DNA from: Croceivirga lutea
Lineage (GTDB): Bacteria > Bacteroidota > Bacteroidia > Flavobacteriales > Flavobacteriaceae
Direction: 5' to 3'
Length of the DNA: 64,000 bases
NCBI RefSeq assembly: GCF_014235875.1
Contig: NZ_JACJUK010000001.1
Span: 496,001 to 560,000 of the forward strand
The notes beneath the pieces were generated by a model that saw only the letters and a list, made by a program, of their open reading frames with translations, did not search any database and was not told the origin of the DNA. Numbering within the stretch: position 1 is the stretch's first letter; each line of letters opens with the position of its first letter. A program made the translations under genes and the position numbers. Below, in pieces: positions 18,013-27,196 of the stretch.

Positions 18013-19145
18013 AACATTCCTTTTGTAGATGGTAAAATCATTTTTTCTTTGTCTTGCTTTACCGCCATTTTTATCGCTTTTGCCAACGCTTTAAAAATTG
18101 CCTCTATTTTGTGGTGCTCGTTAGTGCCCTCTGCCTTAATATTTAAATTGGCCTTAGCCCCGTCCGTAAACGATTTAAAGAAATGATGAAACATTTCTGT
18201 AGGCATATCTCCTACCTTTTCACGTTTAAAATCGGCTTCCCAAACCAACCAATTTCTTCCACCAAAATCTATAGCAGCAGAAGCCAGACAGTCATCCATA
18301 GGCAAACAAAATCCGTAGCGTTCTATACCCAACTTATTTCCTAGGGCTTTATGGAAGACTTCGCCTAAGGCAATTCCCGTATCTTCTATGGTGTGGTGTT
18401 CATCTACTTCCAAATCGCCATCCACCTTAATATCTAAATCCATTTGACCATGGCGTGCAATTTGGTCTAACATATGGTCAAAAAACTTTAAGCCCGTATC
18501 AATATTGGCTTTACCAGTACCATCTAGATTTACTTTGATATGAATTTTGGTTTCCTTGGTTTCTCTTTTAATTTCCGCAACTCTATCCTGCACCTTTAAA
18601 AATTCGTAAATGGCTTGCCAATCATTACTTTCTAGAGCAATAAAATCGTCCAAATCTTTACGTTCAACTGTAATTTCTCCAGTACCCAAATTGGTGTTAT
18701 CGTTAATGAAAATCCCTTTTGCACCTAAATTTTTAGCCAGCTCTACATCGGTTAGCCTATCGCCAATTACAAACGAATTTTCTAAGTCGTACGCATCCGA
18801 AAAATATTCCGTTAACATCCCCGTACCCGGCTTACGCGTATCGGCATTTTCGTTTGGGAAAGTTCTATCTATATAAACCGCATCAAAATGAACACCCTCA
18901 TTCTCAAAAGCGGTAATAATAAAGTTGTGCACTGGCCAAAAGGTGTCTTCAGGAAATGTTTCGGTACCTAAACCATCTTGGTTGGTAATCATTACCAAGC
19001 TATAATCTAGTTCCTTGGCAATTTTACCTAAATAGGTGAATGCTTTTGGATAGAAAATCATTTTTTCAAAGGCATCTATTTGCTCATCAACAGTTTCTTT
19101 GATGATGGTGCCATCACGGTCTATAAATAATACTTTTTTAGCCAT
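18009..19145 (-). CDS. hisB: histidinol-phosphatase / IGP dehydratase, bifunctional
   Basis: The 378-residue fusion performs steps 7 and 9 of the pathway. The N-terminal HAD phosphatase (about 1-165) has the nucleophile pair in DRDGT, D9 and D11, and [10 protein letters not shown]. The C-terminal dehydratase (about 185-378) has the two manganese motifs DEHHTIED and NEHHKIEA. The same fusion occurs in Enterobacteria and in Bacteroidota. One base separates it from hisC. Confidence 0.96.
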   Translation of the reverse strand: MAKKVLFIDRDGTIIKETVDEQIDAFEKMIFYPKAFTYLGKIAKELDYSLVMITNQDGLGTETFPEDTFWPVHNFIITAFENEGVHFDAVYIDRTFPNENADTRKPGTGMLTEYFSDAYDLENSFVIGDRLTDVELAKNLGAKGIFINDNTNLGTGEITVERKDLDDFIALESNDWQAIYEFLKVQDRVAEIKRETKETKIHIKVNLDGTGKANIDTGLKFFDHMLDQIARHGQMDLDIKVDGDLEVDEHHTIEDTGIALGEVFHKALGNKLGIERYGFCLPMDDCLASAAIDFGGRNWLVWEADFKREKVGDMPTEMFHHFFKSFTDGAKANLNIKAEGTNEHHKIEAIFKALAKAIKMAVKQDKEKMILPSTKGML

Positions 19146-20192
19146 TTATAGGGCTTTTAAGGTTGAAATTAGTTTGTCATTTTCGTTAACCGTACCAACA
19201 GTTAATCGAAGCGTATTTTCGCACAGTGGTTGGGTACTTCGGTTTCGTATTACGATTCCTTTTTCCAATAATTGGTTATACCGCTTATTGGCATCATCAA
19301 CTTTAATTAAAATAAAATTAGCGTCGCTATCGTAAATTGTTTCGATATACGGAATGGTAGCAATGGCTTCGGATAATCGCTTACGTTCTTGAAGTAATGT
19401 TTGCACTTGCTCTTTTACCGTTGCGTAATTTTCTAGGGCTTCAAATGCCTTTTGTTGTGTAAGTTCATTTACGTTGTAGGGTGGTTTAATTTTCTTTAAA
19501 ACCGCTATGATTTCTTCTGAAGCAAAACACAAGCCCAGACGAATACCCGCCATAGCAAAAGCTTTAGAAAGTGTCTGTGTTACAATAAGATTAGGAAAAT
19601 CGTTTAAACGAAAACTCCAACTACCGTTTGTTGCAAAATCGATATAGGCCTCGTCTACTACTACCAATCCCGTAAACTCGAACAATAAGCGCTCTATCGC
19701 TTCAAAATCAAAACTATTCCCTGTAGGATTGTTTGGCGTGCACAAAAAAAGTAGCTTGGTGTTTTCATCCGTGGCTGCTAGAATCTCATCAACATTAGGC
19801 TGAAATTTATCCGTTAGCAGCACTTCCCTATTCTCAATATTATTAATGCCAGATAGTACCTTATACATTCCGTACGTAGGAGGCAAGGTTATTATATTGT
19901 CTTTACCTGGTTCACAAAAAGCTCTGAAAATTAAATCGAGTACTTCATCACTACCGTTACCTACTAAAATCTGACTAGCTTCCACTTGTTTCACCTCAGA
20001 AATCAGTTGTTTCAAATTACGTTGATGCGGGTCTGGGTATCGATTTAAACCATTTTCAAATGGGTTTTCATTGGCATCTAAAAATACCATCTGTTCACCA
20101 GAAGAAACATACTCATCTCTAGCAGACGAATACGGTTTTAATGCCTTTACGTTTTCACGAACCAAAAGGTCCAAATTAAATAGTGTATTCAT
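19146..20192 (-). CDS. hisC: histidinol-phosphate aminotransferase
   Basis: The 348-residue fold-type I PLP enzyme transfers an amino group from glutamate to imidazole acetol phosphate. The Schiff-base lysine is in TLSKAFAMAGIRLG, the Asp that holds the pyridine nitrogen is in VVDEAYIDF, and GNGSDEVLD and CTPNNPTGN are family motifs. It follows hisD with a two-base gap. Confidence 0.96.
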   Translation of the reverse strand: MNTLFNLDLLVRENVKALKPYSSARDEYVSSGEQMVFLDANENPFENGLNRYPDPHQRNLKQLISEVKQVEASQILVGNGSDEVLDLIFRAFCEPGKDNIITLPPTYGMYKVLSGINNIENREVLLTDKFQPNVDEILAATDENTKLLFLCTPNNPTGNSFDFEAIERLLFEFTGLVVVDEAYIDFATNGSWSFRLNDFPNLIVTQTLSKAFAMAGIRLGLCFASEEIIAVLKKIKPPYNVNELTQQKAFEALENYATVKEQVQTLLQERKRLSEAIATIPYIETIYDSDANFILIKVDDANKRYNQLLEKGIVIRNRSTQPLCENTLRLTVGTVNENDKLISTLKAL

Positions 20193-20194
20193 TC

Positions 20195-21481
20195 CTATTC
20201 TTCCAAGGATTTAAGGCGTAAGGTAACCGCATTTTTATGCGCTTGTAAGCCTTCTGCCTCTGCCATTAGTTCTATACTTTTTCCTAGATTTTTAATACCT
20301 TCTTTACTCAAACGTTGAAAAGTCATACTTTTAGTAAAACTGTCTAGATTAACACCGCTATACTGTTTTGCATAACCGTTTGTGGGCAAAGTGTGGTTGG
20401 TTCCAGAGGCATAATCTCCTGCGCTCTCTGGTGTGTAATTACCTATAAAAACCGAACCAGCATTATACGTATTGTTTACATAGAAATCTTCATTTTCCAC
20501 ACAAACAATATAGTGTTCTGGTGCATATTGGTTAATTATAGCTAATGCGGTTTCGTCGTTATCTACAATAATTAGTTTACTATTTTCAATCGCTTGGGTT
20601 GCAATATCTTTTCTTGGTAAAATGGCCAATTGGTTTTCTAAAGCTACAGTTACTTTAGAAGCAAAGGCCTCTGAAGTAGTAACTAAAACTACCTGACTAT
20701 CCACACCATGTTCGGCTTGACTCAATAAATCTGAAGCTACAAAATCAGCATTTGCGGTGTCATCTGCTACGACCAACAACTCGCTAGGACCCGCCGGCAT
20801 ATCTATACTTACTCCAAATTTGGTTGCCATTTGTTTGGCAGTAGTTACGTATTGGTTACCCGGGCCAAATATTTTATACACTTGGGGCACACTCTCTGTA
20901 CCAAATGTCATTGCGCCAATAGCTTGTATACCACCAACCTTTACAATTTTGGTAACCCCGCATAATTGAGCAGCGAATAAAATAGCCGGATGTAACTTCC
21001 CTTCCTTATCAGGCGGGCTACATAGTACAATTTCTTGGCAACCTACAATTTTTGCAGGCAAGGCAAGCATTAAAATAGTAGAAAACAAAGGTGCTGTACC
21101 ACCAGGAATGTAAAGACCAACTTTTTGAATAGCTCGTTTTTCTTGCCAACAGTCTACGCCTGGCATGGTAGTAACCGCTACACGTTCTGTTTTTTGTGCT
21201 TGGTGAAAAGCTTCAATATTACTTTTAGCAACTTTAATCGCTTCTTTTAATTCTTTAGAAATTAGTGCCATTCCTTCTTTAATTTCTTCCTCAGAAACTA
21301 ATAAATTGTCAAGTTTGGCACCATCAAACTTTTCGGTGTAAGCTTTTAACGCTTTATCTCCTTGCGCTTGTACGGCATCAAAAATCTCCTTCACAATAGG
21401 CTCTAAAGCTTCATAAGATTGTGTGGGTCTTGCTAAAATGGTAGACCACTCACTTTTAGCCGGATTCGTATATCTTTTCAT
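20195..21481 (-). CDS. hisD: histidinol dehydrogenase
   Basis: The 428-residue zinc and NAD-dependent enzyme oxidises histidinol to histidine in two steps. Motifs: YIPGGTAPL, GPGNQYVTTAK, DMPAGPSE, LLSQAEHG (zinc and catalytic His/Gln), PEHY and TNHTLPT. It starts one base after the hisG stop. Confidence 0.96.
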   Translation of the reverse strand: MKRYTNPAKSEWSTILARPTQSYEALEPIVKEIFDAVQAQGDKALKAYTEKFDGAKLDNLLVSEEEIKEGMALISKELKEAIKVAKSNIEAFHQAQKTERVAVTTMPGVDCWQEKRAIQKVGLYIPGGTAPLFSTILMLALPAKIVGCQEIVLCSPPDKEGKLHPAILFAAQLCGVTKIVKVGGIQAIGAMTFGTESVPQVYKIFGPGNQYVTTAKQMATKFGVSIDMPAGPSELLVVADDTANADFVASDLLSQAEHGVDSQVVLVTTSEAFASKVTVALENQLAILPRKDIATQAIENSKLIIVDNDETALAIINQYAPEHYIVCVENEDFYVNNTYNAGSVFIGNYTPESAGDYASGTNHTLPTNGYAKQYSGVNLDSFTKSMTFQRLSKEGIKNLGKSIELMAEAEGLQAHKNAVTLRLKSLEE

Positions 21482-21482
21482 T

Positions 21483-22337
21483 TTAAAGCACCATTTTTTC
21501 TATTGGGCAAACCAAAATACCTTCTGCACCCGCCTGTTTTAATTCGTCTATCACTTCCCAAAAAGTATCTTTGTTAATCACGGTGTGCACGGAGCTCCAA
21601 CCCTCTTCTGCCAAAGGTAAAACCGTAGGGCTGCGCATACCAGGTAAAATAGTGAGAATAGTATCTAGATTAGCATTAGGTACATTCATTAGAACATACT
21701 TGTTCTTTCTTGCTTTAAGTACAGATTGTATACGGAATAACAATTTGTCTAGTATTGCATTACGCTCTACATCAATTTTTGGAGAAACTGCTAGAACTGC
21801 TTCACTTTTTAAAAGCACCTCTACCTCTTTAAGATTGTTTTTAAACAAGGTACTACCACTAGAAACAATATCGCAAATAGCATCTGCAAGTCCTATATTT
21901 GGTGCAATTTCTACGGAGCCATTAATCAAATGAATATCTGCATTGATACCGTTTTGCTCTAAAAATTTATTTACCGTATTTGGATAGGAAGTCGCAATAC
22001 GTTTTCCTTCAAAATCTTTAAAGGAATTGTATTGTTTCTCTTTTGGAATAGCCATGCTTACTTTACATTTAGAGAAGCCGAGCTTCTCGGCTACGGTAAT
22101 GCCCTCTCCTTTTTCAAAAAGCACATTCTCCCCTATAATAGCTATATCAACTACACCATCTTTAAGGTACTGCGGAATATCTCCGTTACGCAGGTAAAAA
22201 ACTTCCATTGGAAAATTTCGAGCATCTGCTTTTAACTGGTCTTTACCATTGTCTATAGATATGCCGCAATTTTTTAAGATGTTAAGAGAATCTTCATTTA
22301 AACGACCACTTTTTTGAATAGCAATTCTTAGTTTCAT
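21483..22337 (-). CDS. hisG: ATP phosphoribosyltransferase, long form
   Basis: The 284-residue enzyme condenses ATP and PRPP and is the regulated first step. It is the long form, with a C-terminal ferredoxin-like domain (from about 210) that binds histidine for feedback inhibition, so no HisZ is needed. The PRPP loop is in CDIVSSGSTL; KLRIAIQKSGRL is the usual N-terminus. The start lies 60 bases after the attenuator hairpin. Confidence 0.96.
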   Translation of the reverse strand: MKLRIAIQKSGRLNEDSLNILKNCGISIDNGKDQLKADARNFPMEVFYLRNGDIPQYLKDGVVDIAIIGENVLFEKGEGITVAEKLGFSKCKVSMAIPKEKQYNSFKDFEGKRIATSYPNTVNKFLEQNGINADIHLINGSVEIAPNIGLADAICDIVSSGSTLFKNNLKEVEVLLKSEAVLAVSPKIDVERNAILDKLLFRIQSVLKARKNKYVLMNVPNANLDTILTILPGMRSPTVLPLAEEGWSSVHTVINKDTFWEVIDELKQAGAEGILVCPIEKMVL

Positions 22338-22397
22338 TTTTTAAGTTTACGTGTTTTGCGTTACACCGGTTTTACTTTTCTTTTTCAGTTTAAGACA

Positions 22398-22428
22398 TAA
22401 AAAAACCCGTTTGATTGCTCAAACGGGT
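22398..22428 (-). terminator. histidine operon attenuator (intrinsic terminator)
   Basis: On the minus strand ACCCGTTTGA and TCAAACGGGT make a perfect 10-bp stem around GCAA, followed by seven T. It lies between the leader peptide stop (22460) and the hisG start (22337). The left arm and loop include TTGAGC (22422-22417), complementary to GCTCAA (22474-22469) within the leader coding region, which would give an alternative antiterminator pairing when a ribosome stalls at the His codons. Confidence 0.88.
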
Positions 22429-22459
22429 CTAATCTTATTTTGACATACACAAAATACAG

Positions 22460-22513
22460 TTACCTCGCTTGAGCGATTGTAAAAGTATGATGATGTACAT
22501 GATATTTTGTCAT
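22460..22513 (-). CDS. hisL: histidine operon leader peptide, 17 aa
   Basis: Reading the minus strand from ATG at 22513 gives MTKYHVHHHTFTIAQAR and TAA. Four of the first nine residues are histidine (codons 5, 7, 8 and 9, all CAT). A rho-independent hairpin follows 32 bases after the stop, before hisG. This is the classic arrangement for ribosome-mediated attenuation: with scarce His-tRNA the ribosome stalls at the CAT codons, the downstream GCTCAA is free to pair with the hairpin's left side, and transcription continues. The ORF is too short for standard gene finders. Mechanism is inferred from layout; the peptide and the hairpin are seen directly. Confidence 0.88.
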   Translation of the reverse strand: MTKYHVHHHTFTIAQAR

Positions 22514-22520
22514 AACAGTG

Positions 22521-22548
22521 TAAAAGTAAAACGAAATAATTTTACAAA
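22521..22548 (-). promoter_or_regulatory. possible promoter of the his operon
   Basis: On the minus strand a TTTG at 22548-22545 and a TACTTTTA box at 22528-22521 (one mismatch to TAnnTTTG) are separated by 16 bases. Transcription would begin only a few bases before the leader ATG at 22513, giving an almost leaderless mRNA. The spacing is short, so this is tentative. Confidence 0.3.
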
Positions 22549-22558
22549 AAAGAAAATT

Positions 22559-23371
22559 TTAGTTATTTCCTAAAATTAATGGTAATCCGTCATCACCAGA
22601 GCCAACTACAACTATTTTGGAATTAGGACTCTTAGACAATTCTAAGGTAGCTTCTATACCCTTGTCTTGAAGGATTTTATCAGTTAACGATGCACTCAAA
22701 ATCCGGTTTGCATCGGCTTTACCTTGCGCTTCAATACGAACCTTTTCGGCTTCTTTTTGAGCAGTCACTAATTTAAATTCATATTCCAAAGACTGTTGTT
22801 CTTGTTGTAACTTGCTTTCAATAGCTTGTTTTATCGTTGGAGGCAGTTTTACATCTTCAACTAAAACTCTTTTAACATTAAGAAATTGGCCTTCTAGTTC
22901 ATTTCGAACTTCGTCTAATATTTCTTGTTCTATGACATCTCGTTTACTAGAATACAATTGCTCTGGTGTATATCTACCAACTACACTACGTGCAGCCGCG
23001 TTTACAGCAGGGTCTAATAATTCTTGTACGTAATCTTCACCTTTTGTTTTTATAAGTAAGCCAAGACTACTATATACTGGTTCAAACCAGATTGTACCAT
23101 TTACACTTACTTCTAAGCCATTTACTGACAATACATTCATTTGATCAGAAATAGATTGTTGACGTACTTTATGAATCAACATATCATTCCATGGGGCTAC
23201 TACATGCCAACCTTCACCATAAGTTTTGTCTGTTACAACACCGCCACCTGCAGGTTTAAATAATACCCCTCCTTCACCAGGGCCAATGCGAACTATTGTT
23301 TTTGTAATTAAGATTATTGCTACAATTGCAATAAAAACTGCCGGAAGCGCAATCTTGGGTAATCTATCCAT
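22559..23371 (-). CDS. prohibitin-family (SPFH/Band 7) membrane protein
   Basis: The 270-residue protein has an N-terminal membrane helix (about 9-28) and an SPFH domain running to about 200, then a coiled-coil with QKEAEKVRIEAQGKADANR, typical of prohibitin/stomatin oligomers. Such proteins form ring-shaped scaffolds that bind membrane proteases or organise lipid domains. It follows the VWA membrane protein gene by 11 bases on the same strand. Specific partner unknown; FtsH is a common one. Confidence 0.88.
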   Translation of the reverse strand: MDRLPKIALPAVFIAIVAIILITKTIVRIGPGEGGVLFKPAGGGVVTDKTYGEGWHVVAPWNDMLIHKVRQQSISDQMNVLSVNGLEVSVNGTIWFEPVYSSLGLLIKTKGEDYVQELLDPAVNAAARSVVGRYTPEQLYSSKRDVIEQEILDEVRNELEGQFLNVKRVLVEDVKLPPTIKQAIESKLQQEQQSLEYEFKLVTAQKEAEKVRIEAQGKADANRILSASLTDKILQDKGIEATLELSKSPNSKIVVVGSGDDGLPLILGNN

Positions 23372-23382
23372 TTTAATGTTTT

Positions 23383-25404
23383 TTAAAGTAATCCGTTATA
23401 TTTTCTAATAAACCACTCCGTGGCTAAGCAAAAGGCTATTGCGAGAAGCAACCATCGAAAATCGATTAAAGATACCACATTTTTGATGCTTTTTTGAATG
23501 GGTGTAAACTCTTGATTAACTTGTAAATTATTAATTAACTCATCTACTTGATTAGAAAAATAAGCTTCTCCACTATTATTGTTGGCTAGCGCCAGAAGTT
23601 TTTCTGCGTTAGATGATGCTAATTGATTTTCTAAATTAAAAGCAACAATTTTGAATTTACCAGACCTATTAAAATTTTCTCCTTCAACACTAACCATAAA
23701 AGTATATTCACCTGCTTTTAAATTACTCAAATCTGCTTGGTAATTTGAATTGTTTAATAGCATAGGCACTTTAGATACCTGCCCTGAATCATCGGTTATT
23801 GTTAACATTAAAGAAGCTTTAGCGTCAAAATTGTATGCTTCATCAAAATAAGAGGCAGAAATAGTAGCTAAAGCAGGGGAATCGAATATAGGATTATAAT
23901 CTAATCGTAATCTGTTTTTAGGCTTAGTGTCTGATAAGTAGCGGATTAGCTGACCAATAAAATCATCAAACTGACTAAAACTTTTGGTGTCTTGATAGGC
24001 TTTTGCTCTCCATCTCCAGATATTCTCACCTTGTAATACAGCATACTTAGCATCATCAGAACTGGCTGTAAATAATAAAGGAGTATTTAACTGGCTACCC
24101 TTTATTTTTTGATTTAATAAGACTCTAAATGGTGTATTCACAGCAAAGTCACCTAACTGAAAGCGTAACGGAGGGAAACTTTCCACATTAAGTTCACTAA
24201 TATCGAAAGCGTCAAAAGCTTCATTTTTTGAAGCCTCCACATCTTCCGTTTGACGATAACTTTCTTTTTGAAAATTATTTTGAACTGAGTTTAAAAAATT
24301 CCAATCTGTTTGTGAACCCGTAACAATAAAATGTCCAATTTTTCGCTGTTTAGCCTGATTGAAAACATTCATAAACGTTGAATTGGGTTGATAGAGTATT
24401 AAAAAATCAAAGTCATCTAAATCTTTACTAGAAATTGAAGGCTGCACTAGGGTTACTGACCGTTGCTCATTGGTTTCTATTGCTTTTTTGAGTGCTCCTA
24501 AATCAGGATGCAATAAAGAAGAAACTAAACCAATTTTAGTTTGTTCATCAATAACTTCAATAGCAACTTCTTTTGAATTGTTCACCTTATTCTTTTCTGA
24601 AGACAAGGGTTCTACCTCAAAACGAACAGTTTTAAATCCGACTGAAGTGGCCTCAATTTGTCCAGCTATACTTCTAGAATTATTTTTTTTACTAAAGCTT
24701 AGGTGTTCTCTAAAGACTCTTTTGCCATTGACATAAACATTTAAGTTGGTATTTTCAGAACTACGTCCAGAATAATTTATGGTAACTTCAAAAGGATAGA
24801 AATTATTTAAAAAAGTATATCTATTTACACTAGCCCTGGAAACATACAAATCATCATATTTTGTTGTATCTCCGATAATTATAGGATAAATAGATACATC
24901 AGACTTGGCCCTATAAAATTCATAATCAGCACCAACGTTTTGGTTACCATCTGTGACTAGTATTACTTTTGTTGGATTCGTAGCATATATCTCCCCTATA
25001 TCAGCTAAAGCTTTTGAAATATTGGTGATACTTCCATTGTTTGCTAAACTATCTAATTGATTTAGGCCATCATCAAAATGATGTGAGAATAAAGCAAATC
25101 GTTCTGAAAAATCAGTTTTACTAAATTGTTCTTTAATTACGTTTAATTCATTTAGACCATTATTTAAAATAGAAGAAGAATTATCGAATAGTACAACCAG
25201 GTTTGATTTTTCAACATAAGGTTCAGAACTTGTAAACTTAGGATTGATTAATAGTAAGAAGGCAAAGAACCATGTTAAAAAGCGCAAAAGAGCCAAAACC
25301 CAATTGATTTTAGCTCTTTTAGCTCTAAAAAAGTATTGAAAAATGGCTAACCCTAAAGCTGTAATAGCAGCCAGAACGATTAATAAAAGGGTTTCTATCG
25401 CCAT
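23383..25404 (-). CDS. membrane-anchored VWA-like protein, 673 aa
   Basis: Two N-terminal membrane helices (about 5-27 and 35-58), a periplasmic body and one helix near the C-terminus (SLIDFRWLLLAIAFCLATEW). The body starts with a VWA domain: LFDNSSS keeps the D-x-S-x-S metal site and VILVTDGNQNVG the last element. Later residues are beta-rich and include a region like class I amidotransferase-type folds (DFLILYQP). The architecture is like the Bat/VWA proteins of Bacteroidota. The fabG gene lies 11 bases upstream and the prohibitin gene downstream, all in one strand; the combined role is unknown. Confidence 0.78.
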   Translation of the reverse strand: MAIETLLLIVLAAITALGLAIFQYFFRAKRAKINWVLALLRFLTWFFAFLLLINPKFTSSEPYVEKSNLVVLFDNSSSILNNGLNELNVIKEQFSKTDFSERFALFSHHFDDGLNQLDSLANNGSITNISKALADIGEIYATNPTKVILVTDGNQNVGADYEFYRAKSDVSIYPIIIGDTTKYDDLYVSRASVNRYTFLNNFYPFEVTINYSGRSSENTNLNVYVNGKRVFREHLSFSKKNNSRSIAGQIEATSVGFKTVRFEVEPLSSEKNKVNNSKEVAIEVIDEQTKIGLVSSLLHPDLGALKKAIETNEQRSVTLVQPSISSKDLDDFDFLILYQPNSTFMNVFNQAKQRKIGHFIVTGSQTDWNFLNSVQNNFQKESYRQTEDVEASKNEAFDAFDISELNVESFPPLRFQLGDFAVNTPFRVLLNQKIKGSQLNTPLLFTASSDDAKYAVLQGENIWRWRAKAYQDTKSFSQFDDFIGQLIRYLSDTKPKNRLRLDYNPIFDSPALATISASYFDEAYNFDAKASLMLTITDDSGQVSKVPMLLNNSNYQADLSNLKAGEYTFMVSVEGENFNRSGKFKIVAFNLENQLASSNAEKLLALANNNSGEAYFSNQVDELINNLQVNQEFTPIQKSIKNVVSLIDFRWLLLAIAFCLATEWFIRKYNGLL

Positions 25405-25415
25405 TTAAAAATCGA

Positions 25416-26162
25416 TTAGGTTAACATTCCACCGTCTACATTAAGAACTTGACCTGTAATGTAAGCTGACATATCAGAGGCTAAGAATAAACAGGCATTT
25501 GCCACGTCTTCTGGTGTTCCCCCTCTTTTTAAAGGAATACCATCTCTCCAACCTTGTACCGTTTTTTCATCGAGTTTGTCTGTCATCTCAGTTTCAATAA
25601 ACCCAGGTGCTATAGCATTGCAACGAATATTTCTTGAACCTAGTTCTAAGGCTACTGATTTAGTAAAACCAATCATACCAGCTTTGGAGGCGGCATAGTT
25701 TGCCTGACCAGCATTACCTTTTACACCAACAACACTACTCATATTAATAATGGAGCCTTTACGTTGTTTAAGCATAGTACGTTGCACTGCTTTGGTCATA
25801 TTAAAAACCGATTTAAGGTTTATTTCAATAACCGTATCAAAGTCAGCTTCACCCATACGCATTAGCAAATTGTCTTTGGTAATACCCGCATTATTAATTA
25901 ACACATCAATACCACCAAAATCTTCTAATACATCAGCAACAAGTTTCTCAGCTTCTTCAAAACTACCAGCGTTACTTTTGTATGCCTTTGCCTTAACGCC
26001 TTTAGCAGTTAGTTCTTTCTCTAATTCTATTGCAGGTGTTTCACTGGAACTATAAGTAAACGCAACATTTGCGCCATGGTCAGCAAATATTGCTGCTATA
26101 CCTCTACCAATGCCTCTACTGGCACCAGTAATAATGACATTTTTATCTTGAAGTAACTTCAT
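25416..26162 (-). CDS. fabG: 3-oxoacyl-ACP reductase
   Basis: The 248-residue short-chain dehydrogenase reduces beta-ketoacyl-ACP with NADPH in fatty acid elongation. NADP-binding TGASRGIG at 12-19, NNAG at 90-93, N115, catalytic S143, Y156 and K160 (YAASK), and the C-terminal ITGQVLNVDGGM are all present. Its neighbours downstream are the VWA and prohibitin genes, unrelated to fatty acid synthesis. Confidence 0.93.
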   Translation of the reverse strand: MKLLQDKNVIITGASRGIGRGIAAIFADHGANVAFTYSSSETPAIELEKELTAKGVKAKAYKSNAGSFEEAEKLVADVLEDFGGIDVLINNAGITKDNLLMRMGEADFDTVIEINLKSVFNMTKAVQRTMLKQRKGSIINMSSVVGVKGNAGQANYAASKAGMIGFTKSVALELGSRNIRCNAIAPGFIETEMTDKLDEKTVQGWRDGIPLKRGGTPEDVANACLFLASDMSAYITGQVLNVDGGMLT

Positions 26163-26214
26163 ATTTATATTGGTTGTTAACTATCAAATATAACGTAATG
26201 GAAATTGTATTGAA

Positions 26215-26241
26215 TAAAAAAATCCCGAATACTTCGGGATT
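26215..26241 (-). terminator. intrinsic terminator after sucD
   Basis: AATCCCGAA and TTCGGGATT form a 9-bp stem around TAC; on the minus strand it is followed by seven T. It lies between the sucD stop and fabG, so fabG needs its own promoter or read-through. Confidence 0.85.
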
Positions 26242-26263
26242 TATAATAGGTTTAACAGGACGA

Positions 26264-27136
26264 TTATCCCATTACTTCTTTTACTTTTAATCCAATTTCT
26301 GCAGGAGAATCCACTACGTGAATTCCACAATCTCGCATAATGGCTTTTTTAGCTTGCGCGGTATCATCACTACCACCTACAATAGCACCAGCATGGCCCA
26401 TTGTTCTACCTGCAGGTGCAGTTTCACCAGCAATAAAACCTACTATTGGTTTAGTACTTCCACTTTCTTTGTACCACTTAGCAGCTTCAGCCTCTAACTG
26501 ACCACCAATTTCACCTATCATAACAACAGCATCTGTATCTGGGTCATTAATTAATAGCTCAACCGCTTTTTTTGTTGTAGTTCCAATAATAGGATCACCT
26601 CCAATACCAATAGCGGTAGAAATACCTAAACCTTGACGAACTACCTGGTCAGAAGCTTCGTAAGTTAATGTACCTGATTTGGAAACGATGCCTATTTTAC
26701 CTTGTTTAAAAACAAAACCTGGCATAATACCAACCTTAGCCTCACCTGGAGTAATTACACCAGGGCAGTTAGGACCAATTAGTGTACAATCTCTATCTTG
26801 TATGTAATCATATGCCTTAACCATATCAGCCACAGGAATACCTTCAGTAATGGTAATAATAACTTTAATACCTGCATTTGCAGATTCCATAATGGCATCA
26901 GCAGCAAATGCTGGAGGCACAAAAATTATAGAAGTGTCAGCTCCAACTTTTTCTACTGCTTCTTGTACGGTATTAAAAACTGGTTTTCCAAGATGTTCTT
27001 GACCACCTTTACCAGGTGTAACACCACCAACGATGTTGGTACCATATTCAATCATTTGTTCGGCATGGAAGGTTCCTTCGCTACCTGTAAAGCCTTGAAC
27101 TATAATTTTAGAATCTTTGTTGACTAAAACACTCAT
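26264..27136 (-). CDS. sucD: succinyl-CoA synthetase, alpha subunit
   Basis: The 290-residue subunit carries the phosphohistidine H248 in GRTMGHAGA and the CoA-binding Rossmann domain with VQGFTGSEG and VSKSGTL. It couples succinyl-CoA hydrolysis to nucleotide triphosphate synthesis in the citric acid cycle. I chose the ATG at 27136 ([10 protein letters not shown]), matching the family start; an extension to 27172 would add twelve residues found in no homologue I know. The beta subunit gene is not adjacent in this window. Confidence 0.94.
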   Translation of the reverse strand: MSVLVNKDSKIIVQGFTGSEGTFHAEQMIEYGTNIVGGVTPGKGGQEHLGKPVFNTVQEAVEKVGADTSIIFVPPAFAADAIMESANAGIKVIITITEGIPVADMVKAYDYIQDRDCTLIGPNCPGVITPGEAKVGIMPGFVFKQGKIGIVSKSGTLTYEASDQVVRQGLGISTAIGIGGDPIIGTTTKKAVELLINDPDTDAVVMIGEIGGQLEAEAAKWYKESGSTKPIVGFIAGETAPAGRTMGHAGAIVGGSDDTAQAKKAIMRDCGIHVVDSPAEIGLKVKEVMG

Positions 27137-27196
27137 ATAATTTTCAATTTGGTCGTAAAAATACTGCTTCAATTAAGAAGATAAAAACCTCCAAAA

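Noticed and set aside
18009-19145. HisB fusion as unusual
   Set aside because: The same domain order is established in Enterobacteria and Bacteroidota.
13839-22337. Long open frames on the plus strand inside the his genes
   Set aside because: They follow codon-third-position patterns of the genes beneath, have no plausible start context and no recognisable product.
27137-27172. Twelve-residue N-terminal extension of SucD
   Set aside because: The family starts at the internal ATG and the extension has no sequence like any known SucD.
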